From Manihot esculenta (taxonomy: Eukaryota; Streptophyta; Magnoliopsida; Malpighiales; Euphorbiaceae), in assembly GCF_001659605.2 (NCBI RefSeq), contig NC_035174.2, forward strand, positions 5,458,389 through 5,522,388: a stretch of 64,000 nucleotides of DNA, given 5' to 3'. The notes below the pieces were generated by a model. The model made no database searches. It was not told where the DNA came from and saw only the letters and a program-made list of their open reading frames with translations. How positions within the stretch are numbered: position 1 is the first letter of the stretch; each line of letters starts with the position of its first letter. A program made the translations under genes and the position numbers. This document shows, piece after piece, positions 47,246 through 60,353 of the stretch.

Positions 47246-50200
47246 GAAATTAAGGAGAAAATTGACAGGAGGTAACGACGAAGGAAGTAAAGAAAGATGA
47301 GTGGGCAGGGAGAAGCTGGTAGGCTGGAGATAGAAATATGGGCAGCAATTTATTTATATATGAATATGAGTGTGGCCGGAGAAATGCGAGGCTTTTTATT
47401 TATTTATTATGATCATCCAACGAGAGTCTCTATCCTGTGCACAGAATCTCATTTCGTCCGGATCTACTTCTTCTTCTTCTTTTTTATTTATTTATTTATT
47501 TTTTACCAATTCGCTATCTATGAATTGCTACTTTATTTTTTTTATATAAATTTAATTTTAAAATATAATCGAAATCTAATATAAATAGTATAATTGCCTC
47601 CCATATCTTTTTTTTTTCTCTTTAAATCAGAAAAATTAAAACAAAGGAAAATAAAATGAATTTTCCACACTTATTTTCTTTCCATATTAATAATAATTTT
47701 CACTTATATTTTATGTCTTCACTTTCTTTCTCTTTTTATTTTCTTCATTCTAAATTGGGAGTAATTTTCAAAAATAGAATATAAATTAGGGATAATTTTC
47801 CAAATCAACTACATAATGAGAAATATTTTTTTTTTACGTTTATGATATTATTATACATAATCTCTAACAAATCAAGCAGTTGCAGATTCTGCTGGTCTTA
47901 TAATCTTTCTTTTTTCGCCTTTTAAAAGGCCTAATCCTTTTTTAGATATTTTAATTTGATTTTAATTTTAAACTCAATAATTAAAAGTTAACAAATAAAT
48001 TGTCAACATGGAAATTAAAGTAACTTTTTTTTTGAAACGCATGAAAAAAATATTTGTATTTTTGTGTGAATGAGAGGATTAATTAAAAATATTTGCCTTA
48101 TTTTAATAGATACCTTTAAATTAAAATTTATTTTCCTTCAATAAATAAAACTAAATTAATTTTTAAAAAATTAATAATTAATTAAAAGTGAATTATCAAT
48201 TTAAGTCCCACTTAGTAAATAATATTAAATTATTATTATTATAAAATTAAAACGTTAATACAAATCTTTCCCAACTGGCTTTTTAATTCTATCATTTATT
48301 TATTTATTAAACGAAAGGCATGATATGAAATTGAAGAAATTAGGCAGATAATGTTTAGTAAACAGAAATCCACTTCCTTAAAAAGGCCTGGATTTTAAGG
48401 ATACTGTGAGTAATGCCATCAATTTCCAAGGGTAAATATGTCTATTTGGTATATGAACAGTACAGATAATAAATACAAAGAACGTGAACCTTGTGTAACA
48501 GAAAAGCACGTGTAGCATGCCCCTTTGCACTCATTAGTTATAATCAGTGTAATATTTTACTTTCTTTTCACTTTAAAAGTAAACTTATTTAAAATTATCT
48601 ATTATTTTGAAAAATTAAAGAATATTAATTTTATTTTTTTTAATTTTACTCCTACCTCCATTAAGATTTTTTAAAATTTAGTTTATTAATATTTTTATTT
48701 CTTTGTTAATGGTTCCACTTTTCACTGATAAATTAAATTGAGAAATAATTATTAAAATTAAAATAATTAGATAAAATAATGGGTAATTTGGTTAAATTAA
48801 AAGTGATTTTAGTATAATTTAGATGATTTAATAGTTTCTTAATAATTGTGTAAAAAATATTTTTATATTATTTTTAGACATTTAATTATTAAACTATTGT
48901 TAAATTAATGATAAATTTATGAAATCATAAAAGTCAACTGCAGTCATTGTGCATATAATTTTAGAATGATACTAGTAAAAAAAGGGCAACTGAGATATTT
49001 ATTAGACTGAGAATTCAGAAAAATAAAGTTTACTCTCTTCCTAATTTTTATTTTTTTATTATTTTAAAATTATTGTTATTTTTTTATATTATAGTAATTA
49101 TTATAATTATATTTTTAAAAATTTTTTTATATTTAATAAAATTTAATATTTTTAAAATAAATATAATTAAAAAATCAGTAAAATATATAAAAATTATGTG
49201 ATAAGATGGAGTATAAAAAAATTAAAAAAGTAAATAATAATAATAAAATTTTGTCAGGTTAAATAATTAATTCAATTTTAAATATTTAAATTGGATCAAT
49301 TCGATCTCTAAAATCTTAATTTCGACTTGAACAAGTTCAAAATGATACGCAACTCAAGCGGAGGAGGAGGACAGCTTCCATTATTGCATGGACCCTCTTT
49401 CCATGGGAACCATTAAATTTGAGTGTAATATAGCATAGAGAAATCAACCCTCTTTCCATGGGTTAAAAAAGGTTATACATGAAATTATTGTGAGGATTTG
49501 ATATGTATCACCAATTGTATTGACAACAGTTAATTTATATGCAATCGACTCTATCATATAATGTATTTCATTTTGTTATATCTCCAACTAAATTAATCAT
49601 TTTACTGGTATGGCCATTAAACTTACACTCTAAAATTTAATACAATACTAAGTCACCCATTATTCGACATCTATATTTTATTCAGCTATATTATTTTATA
49701 TATATATTACAGAGGGCTGGTTCTTTCAAATTAAAAATTCAAATATAGTCTGCCGCAGAAATTTCACCATAATTTATGAGTCAAAAGTGGCTAACTCTTG
49801 TTGGCAGGGAAAGGCTTTTGATTGTTTGTTTCTTTTGTTTGACTTTGTGATTTCAGTTTGTTCTTTTGCCAGATGAATGGTTCGGTTGAGTTGGAGTTTC
49901 TTTTATTGATTTTGCTTTTCCTTGAGTGCGGTGTAGGTGGTGATTTCACTTATTAGATATATGTTTTCTTGAATCTATAAGTACGATTGGCGTCCATAGA
50001 GGATTTTGATTTTGACGACGTTACTATCTCGGGACTGCGCCGCTATGAGCGGCGACAACCACTCCCGCATGTCGTAGATCGATTGAGCTCTGCTACGTCC
50101 CCTTCTCTGGTGCTGTTTAGATGCTTGATGTTGGACTCGAAGACTTGCTTGTATTTTGTCAGTATTGTTTATCGGCGTACTTTTTTCTATTTTTTCTTTC

Positions 50201-51341
50201 TTGTTCTCGTTACCACAGTATGTCTATTTCTTGTGATGTTTGGCGTTTTGTACTTGCTTTCTACAGTGTTTCACCGGTGAGATTGGTGTCATTGCAGTTA
50301 TATCAGTATATGTGATTATTGTCGTATCTATACCTTTTTTATGTACTTTTTTTAATTTAATTTAATTTAATTTATACAATTATTTTAGTTTTATTTTTTA
50401 TTCTCGGGTCTCAATTTGGACCTTCAGTTTGTTTTTGACTTATTTGACTATTTTTATACTCTCTAAGTTATGGGCCTTTGAAAATGCACTATATTATGTA
50501 TTGATAAAAAATATATATATATTAAACCATCGAGTACGTACCAGCACTCCTCTGCTTCAATTTTGGGTTGCTGCTTTCGACAGCTTAATATGCCAATGAT
50601 ATAAATGTTTGCAGTAAAATTAATTATAAAACAAGACTATTAATTCATCATCGACATTTTTCATATGTCAATAATCTATTCAACAAAAATAATCCTGGAG
50701 AATGAGGGTTAGAAACTACAATTTCCCTGCATAAACATTAGATATATAGGTGGAAATAGCTGATTCAAGCATGAAATTTGCAAAATATTGTAATCCAAAG
50801 AGTGGGAATGACTGTTGATCAAGTCAAAATATCTCAGCTTAAATTGTTTCCCCTTGACCTGACTTTCACTGGTTATGTACTTCCTATGTGACATCCAACA
50901 AACATCATCATCCCTTCCCAAAACAAAACATTTCCATGTTGAGTGATGGCTTCAACTATACTTTCTGTTTCGTTTCACCTCAAACAATTTCTTATTAACT
51001 AGCAAAACGAATTATTGATTTTTTCAAAAGAAAAAAAAACAGCAATACAAAAGCCTGAAGTGAACAAAGTACAACACAGATTTTCTTTCATTGCAATGGC
51101 TATCAAATACTTAGTTTATATGCAAAATCTGTGATGAGCTTTCAGAATTCGTAACTTCATTTCTCATGAGATAAACACCACATATATTGTTTAGCAATCA
51201 GTTTGGGTACACAATAGTCATGAATCAAAACCGATTGTCTATGCTTGGGCAATTATTTAAAGTAAATACCTGTAACTGGGGCCAAGCTGGGCTGATCATC
51301 CAAACTGAATTCCACCTTCAGTTCTCGTCATAGCTATGTTC
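47246..51341. other. Intergenic region between DXR and PEX14
   Basis: The left 100-200 bp are the DXR leader and promoter. The rest is mostly A+T-rich with no gene. A mixed-composition island at 49980-50330 has an open frame that begins at a non-ATG codon and no recognisable domain. The PEX14 3' UTR lies at the right end. Confidence 0.5.
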
Positions 51342-54300
51342 TTACTCTTCCTGTATCTCACTTGAGCTCAGCTCTGATCCCACAACATTGACCTCTGCAC
51401 TCCCTGATTCAGATATTTTTGTTATCCTCTGCAACTCATCTGTTACCTCTGTTGAATGAGATGCAGACTGATCCTCTGGCAACTGTTCTTTCTGAACAGA
51501 TGATTTTGGCCGTCGGATGGCTTCTGCTGCTTCAGGCATTGCAACAGGGGGTGGTTGGGGAGGAACCCATGTACGCTGAACTGTTGGTTCATTAGTTCGT
51601 GCCCCATAAGGTCCATCCTTGAGATCTTCACTTTCAATCTCTGTGATTCTGGCATTCTTCTGCTGCCACCAAGGTGTGGTACTCTCACTATCAAACTGAT
51701 AGGTCACACCATTGTCTTGTACCTTGGAATTCAAACCTTCTCCATTTACTTGTAGTTGGCTTGAATTGTTAGTTTGACGTTGACCAGTCTCCCAAGGCTA
51801 CATGAAAGTAAGAAAGCAATAATTATATTTCCCGTGAGGATATTTCTCAATAGGGCAGATAAGCATCAACAGGGTTCTGTTTTCTATAGACTTGTAGCTA
51901 TATCTAAAAGAATGAAACAATGGACAAGGGAGCAACCAGCTGCAATCACATTGTCTCAAAGTCAAATATGTGTAGTTTTGAATAAAATTTAGTTCATGCA
52001 CTGCCAATAGTGATGCTGGAATATTAATTTGGAATTGCATTAAAGAACATGATCTTCACCAAGAAAGTAGACTGAAAGGTTTCAAAGACCAAATATGTTT
52101 ACAATCCCAAAATTCTATTCCTTAAATAGTCAACCACATCCAACAAGGTGGCCACTACCTCCTAATCTATAATCTGACAACACACATATTAAATTGAGAT
52201 TGAGAAAGGGGAATGAGTACAGCAAAATTTTCAAAAAGCACACCTTATTCTTTGGCACTAAGCGAGTGTTTGAAATTTGCTGGTTTGGGTTGGGTGGTTG
52301 ATCATTGATATCCTGTATATAATTCCAGAAAAACAAGTTAATGTTTGACCCCAAAACAAGCTAATCGTAGAATAGAAACCATGTCTGCTTTACTCTGATA
52401 TTAGCAGGTCTCTCTCCTCTTTGGACCATTGCCATGATCTGCAACATATGTTTAAAAAAAGATGAATAAGATGAGTGTTTCCAAATTTTGTTCGACAATA
52501 CTATTGCTAAACTTGAATCATGATTGCTATTTGTATTCTATCCAGCACCAAGCAGACAATTAAAAGAAGAAGAAGAAGAATGATTATTTTAATAATTCTT
52601 CCTTAAAAAATTTGGTAATTTTCTTGGTGTTGCTGCCATACAAGCTAGCAAAACAAACTTCTAAGCCTCAATTGCAACACAGTTCATCCTCAAAGCACTT
52701 GGCCACAACACACTGGAGGATTAAATTAAACAGATGCCAGTCTAAGATACAACAAATAAATATCACTGGATGCTTAACTGAACCAACTAAGCATTTATAG
52801 TCCATATTTACATAAACAAATTAAAGAATTTTCCTTACCTCCATATATGACTTCGGGTGTGGTGCAACAGAGGGTTCAGCAGATGTGGGGGCAGATGAAG
52901 ATGTCACTGTTCATAGAATTGTAATTACATGATATGGAAAATCAAACCAACAAAAAGAAACAACAAAGAATGAAAACTGGAATTGCAGCTAAACCTGGCC
53001 GCAAATCAGACTCCACCTTCCCATTCATATAGGTTTGCTGCCAGAAATCAATGAATCAGCAAGAGCATTGGCTTCACTGACTTATAACTCAAGAGTAGAG
53101 AATTCATAACCCAAAATCCGATCATGAAGGTTTATCAGTTCCCACCTGTGTTTCACTCACCTTAGGATGATTTGCCACGGAAGGTGGATAATCTTCTTGA
53201 TCAACAAGAGAGGTTCTTCCAAGGTTATTAGTTTGTCCTAACAGTCAGGAAAAGAAAATGTTCAACAATAGATGGACAAAACTACTGGCTTCTTTAAGAC
53301 ATCTTTTCCAGAAACTCCATGAAATTTTGGCATAAAAATATAGAAATGAAAAGAGAACATTAATTTGGCTAATGGAGAATCCATAGGACTGAAGAACAGG
53401 CAAGAGGGTGCATGACTTTCCCTAAATTGATAACAACTAAGAAAGAACTCTCGATGGTGGATAGTTCCATTTCTCTGCTTCTTAGGAACATCACTACCAA
53501 CATGCACATCAGCATTTCTTACACACATATAGAGGACTTCTTCTAAAGCTGTACTTAGGTAAAACATTTAATTCATTTTATGACATTTGTTTTCTTACCT
53601 GTGCAAAGGCTGATAATATAAATTTGTTAAATTTCTTTACATTTTCATTTGGGATTGGGACTATAATAGATCACACAGCAGAACAGTCTTGGCTGCAAGG
53701 CAACCGCAACGACACATTTTTGAGTCTTGAGAGCAACCAGTTCAGGCAAAAGACATGTTGAAGGATAAGAATATCTATAAAATTTCAAACCTGGACCACA
53801 CTTCCACAGGTCCAGAACTATGTAAAGGGTTTCATCACCGTAACAGAATGGTCTAAATATAAGGGGCCCAAGCCTGATCTATGGTTTTAACTAATGGCTG
53901 TTACATTATGTATTATTTAAAAGAATTTTCATTACTGTTACTTCTGTTATTTAAAGTATTTTTAAAATTGCACCTGTAAAGGCCGTTTCGGCTGTTACCG
54001 ACTATTATTGAAAGGTGTAATGGCCATTACTTTTCCAACTCAAAATCTATGACTTTTCTTAATATTTTTCACATTGAATGCACCAAAGGAGACCTCTTCT
54101 TAGGGCAGAAAATTATCTAACTTATTGTTTTAGCTCCTCTTCATTTTCTTTCTAGGCAAATAAACCATTTTCTCCCAGCGCTCTCAATTATTTTATAATC
54201 AACTCAAGTGAAATTCTCAATTTCTCTACAAATTACGGGCTCAAGCACACAAATCATCAAATAGACAAGGTGGTTTTGAAGTGAAGGAGAGCATGTGTAA

Positions 54301-57152
54301 GTAATTCTTCATTTTTTTTCCCAAGTTTTAGCTATTTTTGAATCATTTTTAGATAAATACATAAAAAATAGAAAATAATATCAGAAAAATTTTTAAGCTT
54401 TAATAATACTTGCTAAGTATAAATTTAAGTTTTCGCAAGATAAAATTTAAAAAAAGTAATCAACTCTTGAAACTAACTTTCATAAATTAAATAGTTTAAA
54501 CCTAACTTTTAATTAAATACTTAGGTTCTTACCTTAGTTATTTAATTCTTAAAAATTAAATAGTTAATTCTTTACTATCTACATAGTTATTTTTGGTTTT
54601 ACATTGATTATTTTGTTCTTTATTGGATATATTTATGTTTATTATTTAGTTGGATATCTCAGTTTTAATTGAATCTTTGAATATTTTTTCATCATATGAA
54701 CTTTGCAAATTTTTCAAAAAAATTTGTGCAGCAACTGGCTGTTATGGTCGTTACAAGCCTATTTTCATTATCCTTAACTGTGACCATAAACACAGCCGCA
54801 ACTGCAATTTAAAACCATATCCTTGATAATTGGTAATAGGTAGCAGCTAGGAGTGGCAAGTTTATGTGTTTTAGACATGATTCATGTCTTTACTTAGCAT
54901 TCACAACAAATAACCTTGTGTCAGCATGAAGGCTCAAAAATAAGGATCAAAGGTTTTATGTAATGCAGTGCTTATGGATTGATTATACATAATATTGCCA
55001 AAAAAATTATGAACAGCATGCAAAATTAGATATGGCAAATCTAATTGTTAGTGTATCATACGAAAACAACATTTCCTTCCTTCGTTCCTTACCTTCCAAT
55101 TTACGTATTGTAGTGTTCATTGATTTCATTTCCTGAACTTGCACATCCAACAAACTCATAAATTCATTGAAGTATCTTCTCTCTGAGCAGGAGAAATCAA
55201 AGTTCAGAAATTATGAAGACAATAACTTATTAGAGGGTAATTCAAATCGCCCTAAAAAAGAAAGTAAGAAAGAAGTGACATAATAAGCAGAAGTCCACAT
55301 CCCACCTTCATTTTTTGAATTCAACATTTCTTGGCTTGCTTTTGCAACATCAGCCGCTGCCGCAGCTGCTGCTTTTGCAGCTGCTGCTGCCTCTTCAGCC
55401 AAACTTGGCTTCACATTAGCTTTCTTCTCTGGGTCTTCTTCTTCTTCTTCTTCTTCCAATACAACCTTGCGTATCCAAGACTTCAATCTAGGGATAACAG
55501 CATTCTGAACAACAAATACGTTATCTATTTGTGATATAGAGCTTCAAATGTAAAATCATAAGAACCTGACACACGCATTGATATGCAAATTGGGCTCACA
55601 AAATCATAGAGATACAATCCAACCTCCTTGGAAATAGCATATAGATGTTAGGCTTTCACTTGTTTAACTAATCAATGAAGTGGAACAGGGAATAATTGTT
55701 GATACCTTAATTAATACAATTGTTCCAGCACCTGAAGCAGTCAGTAATCCTAGAGCAAAAACAACATGATACCAGTGAAATCGGGATCGTAAAGTCCCCA
55801 CAGAGGAAATGGCACCAGTGGGAGCAGCTGCTGCAGGCTGATGGGCTTGTGTTTGGGCAGGTGGCTGAACATTGGATGTTGATTTCACTTGCGCCTCTAT
55901 TTGTATTATGTCGAAATGCAAATATTAGTGATAAAAGGAAACAATAACTGCTCTAGCGCAAAAGATATGAATCTCACATTAATAATTTATTACCTTGATT
56001 TGTACCAGTTGCCTGTGTGCTTGGAGGAGGGTCCTTCAATTTGCAGAAAAAGTTTAAAGATAAAATGGAACAAACATCAACAGATAGGGAATTCAAAGTT
56101 TATTCATGAAAAGGAAATGGCATGAAGAGAAAAGTGACAAAGAAAAATATTTTACTTACTGGCACACGACGAAAAGCTTCATCAATCTCCTCCTTTGTGA
56201 GGCCCTTCCTCTCAAGGAAAGATCGCCTATACATGACAGGAGAACCCCTAACTTTTGGGTGTGAGAGAAATTTTACAGCATTAGATACTTGCTCCTCTCG
56301 CATTGGTTCCGAGTTCACAAAGACAGATGGTGAACTTTGTTTAGGTGCCTCTTCTCTGGCATGTTGTTGAATCTCATTTGTTGGCTGTGCCAGCTCTGCA
56401 GCTAAAAGTTCCACAGAGAATCACTAGATGCTATGAGCATCGGATTCGTGAATGTAAATGCAAACTTATATATCAATGAAATCGAAATATATACAAAAAC
56501 AAGGTGCTAAATAAGATTTGGTCAAAGCATTTTTTGCCCTCCAATTTGGACGTCTGATCTCTATCTATCAATAGAAAAATAAAATTCAAATCCCTGAATT
56601 TCTAAATTCAATCAATAAACTAATTTCACGAAATTCAGACAAAAACAATAAACGATATGTTCTCTCATTTGATAAGTAAAAAAATGGCTTTTGTGAAGGA
56701 GTTAAAGCATTTGTACGTCACCAACAGATGAAGTTACATTCACAGTACTTTCAACCTTTTATTTTGTTAATAAAGTTTAGCATTTTAACACTTTTATTCA
56801 TCTTCTTTTTTTTCCCCGCATTCTAAATCCAAACAGTACATATACAGAGATGAAATATAACATTGTTGTACTAACAAAGCATAATTCCATAAATCATCAA
56901 ATGAATTGTCTTGTATCCGTAAAGCAAATAAATTGAAATTCAGAGAGAAATATTTCTTGGTATTTCTAAACTGACAACAACCTGTTAGCAACTTATTTAC
57001 CACAAAAGGAAAACCAAAATATCTATAAACAGGAATAAACATATGCGTTAAAAAGAAAAATACAGAGAAAAACAGTGGAAGGCGATCGCACCTGGAGTTT
57101 GGGGTTTGTCATCGGGAGGACTGGAAGGTGGAGGCGAAGACTCAGTAGCCAT
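51342..57152 (-). CDS. PEX14: Peroxisomal membrane docking protein peroxin-14
   Basis: Complete gene, twelve coding exons on the minus strand: 57092-57152, 56160-56401, 55994-56033, 55706-55896, 55306-55504, 55093-55182, 53161-53237, 52995-53037, 52839-52906, 52394-52438, 52244-52312, 51342-51797. The frame closes to 526 residues; Arabidopsis PEX14 is similar in size. PEX14 anchors the PEX5/PEX7 cargo receptors at the peroxisome membrane. The N-terminal receptor-binding domain is clear (VKFLSHPKVRGSPVMYRRSFLERKG, about residues 60-84, ending EAFRRVP). A membrane segment, WYHVVFALGLLTASGAGTIVLI, lies near 155-176; a coiled-coil region with EEEEEEED and an Ala-rich stretch follows; later come a conserved SYMEIMAMVQRGERP (about 347-361) and a Pro/Ser-rich tail with TPWWQQKNARI. 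Intron 6 is 1.86 kb and contains an insertion. Exon 7 has an alternative donor at 53146. Confidence 0.95.
53881..54818. mobile_element. MITE-like insertion in PEX14 intron 6
   Basis: A 938-bp segment begins ATGGTTTTAA and ends TTAAAACCAT (10-bp perfect terminal inverted repeat, 11 bp if one more base each side is counted). Near both ends lie related motifs (GGCTGTTAC inside the left, GCAACTGGCTGTTATGG and GCCGCAACTGC near the right). No coding region. Flanking bases do not give a clear duplication (GCCTGATC left, TCCTTGAT right), so class is unresolved. Confidence 0.55.
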
Positions 57153-59029
57153 AGACTCACCACGGTTGACTGAAGCACAACAGAGAAAATACTCAGCGAT
57201 GAGAAGTGAAAAATTGAAAGTGCAGACAAGCAAAGCTTGTTTTGCTAACCTGAAACGATGAGAAATTGATGACGGTGGTGGTAGGTGTCAGAACTTAGAA
57301 ATGGTTTTTGCTCATTTCGAAGCTACTGCTCCAAGTTGTTAGTTGTGGCGATGACGCCAAAATGGGTGGCAGCGCAGATAATATGGAGCTTTATTCAATT
57401 TTCGCAGATGAGCCGCTGCGTCTCCACTCTTATCTTTGTTTCCTTTCATGGGTCGGTCTCGGCTGTTTATGGTTTCTTTTGGGTTCTTCAATTTCATGGG
57501 CTGCTCTTGTGTGTTCATGAGCCCATACGCTACTCATTACGACTCATAATCCAATGGGCTACCTACGCCTCGCCCTTCTTAACAAGTATGTGCATTAGCC
57601 ATTAGGCTTATCGTGTAAAAACTAGAGCGTTGAGTTTGGTTCATTTACTCATTTTTTAAATGAATCAAATTCAAGTCCAATTTTGAGATTCGACACCTAA
57701 ACGAGTCAAACTTGAGCTAATTGGCTCATTTTTAGATTTGTAGTTGGCTCGTTTTCAGGTTCATGAGTAAGCTCGTAAGTTGGCTTATTGAACGAACTTG
57801 CAAAATGACTTGTTAAGCAGTCTCGCGAGTTGGCTCATAGAATAAATTTATGAGCAAACTCATTAAATAGATTCGTGAGTAGTCTCGTTTAAATAAACTC
57901 ATAAATTAATTCGTTAAGTAAGCGAGTGAACTAATTTATTAAGTAAGCTTGTTCATCATACATTATTAACAAAATAAAATTAACGATAAAGTTATAAAAT
58001 TTAAATTATTATAAATACTTAGAAATTATATTATTAAAAATCACAAATGATTAATATTAAATATTATAATAAATATTTTTTTAGCTAATATTAACTATTA
58101 TAATAAATATTTTTAACATCAGTATTCAACTAGCATTACATGTTGTGAAAACTATATACATTTTAAAATTAAAATATAATTATAAAAATTTTTTGTATAT
58201 AGCTAAACACATAATATAAAAAATAATAATAATTATAAAAATATATTAATAATGATTAATTAGGTAGATAAAATGTATTATATTTATAAAGAGTTTTATA
58301 ATTATAGTTCAATTTTAGATAGTATATATATTTATAAGAAGAAATATTGAAATAAAATAAATAATATTTATAAGAAGAAATATTGAAATAAAATAAATAA
58401 TATAAAATACAAAATTAAATTAATATTTATGTGTAAACATCTAATAAATTATAAAAAAATTAATATTATTAAACAATTAAAATAAAAATAACTATAAAAT
58501 TGTAAAATATAAAATACTATAAATAATTGATAGTCACAGTCTTAATAATCACAAATAATAATAAGTATTTTTTAATATAATTATTCAAATAGTATTACAC
58601 GAATAAATTGAATGATATTCAAATAGTATTATATGATAAATTAAATGATAAAATTAAATATTTTTTAAAATTAAAATATAATTATAAAAATCTTTTTAAA
58701 TTAGATACTATTATAAATATCTAATTAATTATTATTAATATTTTTGTATAGTTATTTTATTGACTAAATTTCATAATTTTAATTAAAATAATATAATTTT
58801 AAATGAAATTCTCTAATTATATAAAAAAAAATACTTTTATAACTCATTAATTAAATTATACACTTAATTAATTATAAACAACTACATTTTTCATTAAAAT
58901 TGCGTAATTTTAATCAAAATTATGTAGTTTTGACCAAAACTACGTAATTTTAGTGTGTAACTAATAATAACTTAATAAAAAAATATTTGCATTCAGATTT
59001 CTCCCAATTCCCAAATCACCCAAATCACA
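57153..59029. other. PEX14 promoter side and A+T-rich repeats
   Basis: The first 150 bp are the PEX14 leader. From about 57620 to 57960 lies a repeat rich in GAGTTGGCTCAT, CTCGTTTAAATAAACTC and similar (TTGGCTC/GAGCCAA) motifs, the decayed kind common in plant intergenic DNA. The rest is about 85% A+T with a perfect 36-bp tandem pair at 58329-58400. No gene. Confidence 0.55.
58329..58400. repeat. Perfect 36-bp tandem duplication
   Basis: A unit beginning TATTTATAAGAAGAAATATT occurs at 58329-58364 and again at 58365-58400 without a mismatch. Confidence 0.92.
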
Positions 59030-59345
59030 ATTCACGCCCACATCACTATCGGCTAGAGACCCGTCGACATCGCTTAGAGATTCGTTGTCGTTGACCGCCT
59101 GAAATCACAGCTCCACTGCTGCATCGTGCATTACATTGACCGTCTGTGAGCCGCCGTACCATTGCACCTCGCGCTCGTGAGCCACCACACGTTGCATCGC
59201 GCCCGTCGTACCACTATACCTCATGAGCTGTCGCACACCCGCACCTCTGCATCAACCGACGACGGTCGTTTGCAACTACCTCCGCACCTTCGCATCGACT
59301 GTGAGCCCGCCGTCCCACCGCAGGTCCGCACCTCCGCAGTTAACA
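59030..59345. other. G+C-rich island in A+T-rich DNA
   Basis: A block of about 315 bp with recurring GCACCTC, GAGCCGCC/GAGCCACC and CATCG motifs, sharply different from both flanks. A 73-codon frame (59162-59383) runs through it, rich in His, Arg and Pro, and has a non-ATG start. It may be a fragment of a retroposed or captured gene leader. I do not recognise a protein. Confidence 0.5.
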
Positions 59346-59802
59346 GTAAGCTTCTTCAAGTGGAACATTTCTTGTTTGATTGATTTTTAGTCATATTGTT
59401 TTATCAAGGGAAGCAGAATACAGGTTTCATCAGAAATAATAATATAAATATTCCAATCATGTACTTACAAATGTACCTAATTCTTTTATTTCACCATTAT
59501 TAGTTCTTCCTGAGTTAGAAAGACATTTCTAAATTCTAATTTACCATATAAAGACACAGAGCAACCTGACAGACTATGTAAAATAAGATTAAGGTATAAA
59601 ACGTAATAAAATAGCAATTTTGAAAGGAAATTTTCATCAAGTAGTAGGGTCCAAAAAGAAAAGGGAAATTAGTTGCAGTGCATAATGCAACAACTTTCAA
59701 ATGCAATTTATCATGTGGATGCTCCCAATATACAAATGACATCTAGCACGTTTCAGTGCACAGAGTATGCATAATGACGACTCAAAAGTTTCGAGTATAA
59801 TA

Positions 59803-60353
59803 TAAATAAAGCATTCCGTTCAAATTCATCTAAATAATTTTTAAATTTATTCTTTATTTAATTAATTTAAATTATTTAAAATAATTAATTCAAATTATTT
59901 AATTATTTCGTACTAATTATACAATTTTAATTTACTGTAAATCTAAAACGCAATAAAAGCAAACAATTAAAATTTTTAATTTTTTCTATTAAATTTACAA
60001 TATTCTCGTTACAACTGAATCGAATATAATTATTAAATTAGAACCAAACTTTTGAATATTGTAGTTCGCTAGTATCTCGGGCGACTCCATCTCATTTTAC
60101 ACAGATAGTCCTTTTCTCGCAGATCCATTAATTTTGTACAATTTGTCTAATTCAATATGACTCTGATACCAATTGAAACAGTGCGGTACAAACTGGTCCA
60201 AATAATTTTTAAATTCACTTTTCACTTAATCCAAAATGATTGTTTGCATTAATTCAAATTATTTAATAGTTTCGTACTAGTTATTATATATAATTCTGAT
60301 TTGCCGTAAACAGCTGATATGGGACGCAGTACAAACAAACAATTAAATATTAC
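59803..60353 (-). mobile_element. TRIM-like miniature LTR retrotransposon
   Basis: Two related blocks, about 59803-59999 and 60174-60353, share TCCAAATAATTTTTAAATT, ATTCAAATTATTTAAT, TTTCGTACTA and CAAACAATTAAA in the same order; they flank only 174 bp. Directly beside the right block, 60160-60172 reads ACTCTGATACCAA, the reverse complement of the initiator-tRNA primer site TTGGTATCAGAGT. So it is a minus-strand element with roughly 180-200 bp LTRs, no coding capacity, and about 550 bp in total, as in the TRIM class. The LTRs are diverged, so it is old. Outer limits are approximate. Confidence 0.68.
60160..60172 (-). other. Initiator tRNA-Met primer binding site of the TRIM-like element
   Basis: Minus strand TTGGTATCAGAGT, one base from the end of the right-hand terminal repeat (which ends ...TTTCA on the minus strand). 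Confidence 0.7.

Noticed and set aside
49987..50280. 97-codon frame starting ASIEDFDFDD
   Set aside because: Begins at TTG, then becomes Phe/Val-rich from T-rich DNA. No recognised domain; possibly a fragment of a gene or element.
57285..57605. Plus-strand 106-codon frame beside the PEX14 start
   Set aside because: Overlaps the PEX14 promoter, starts at a non-ATG codon and has no family resemblance.
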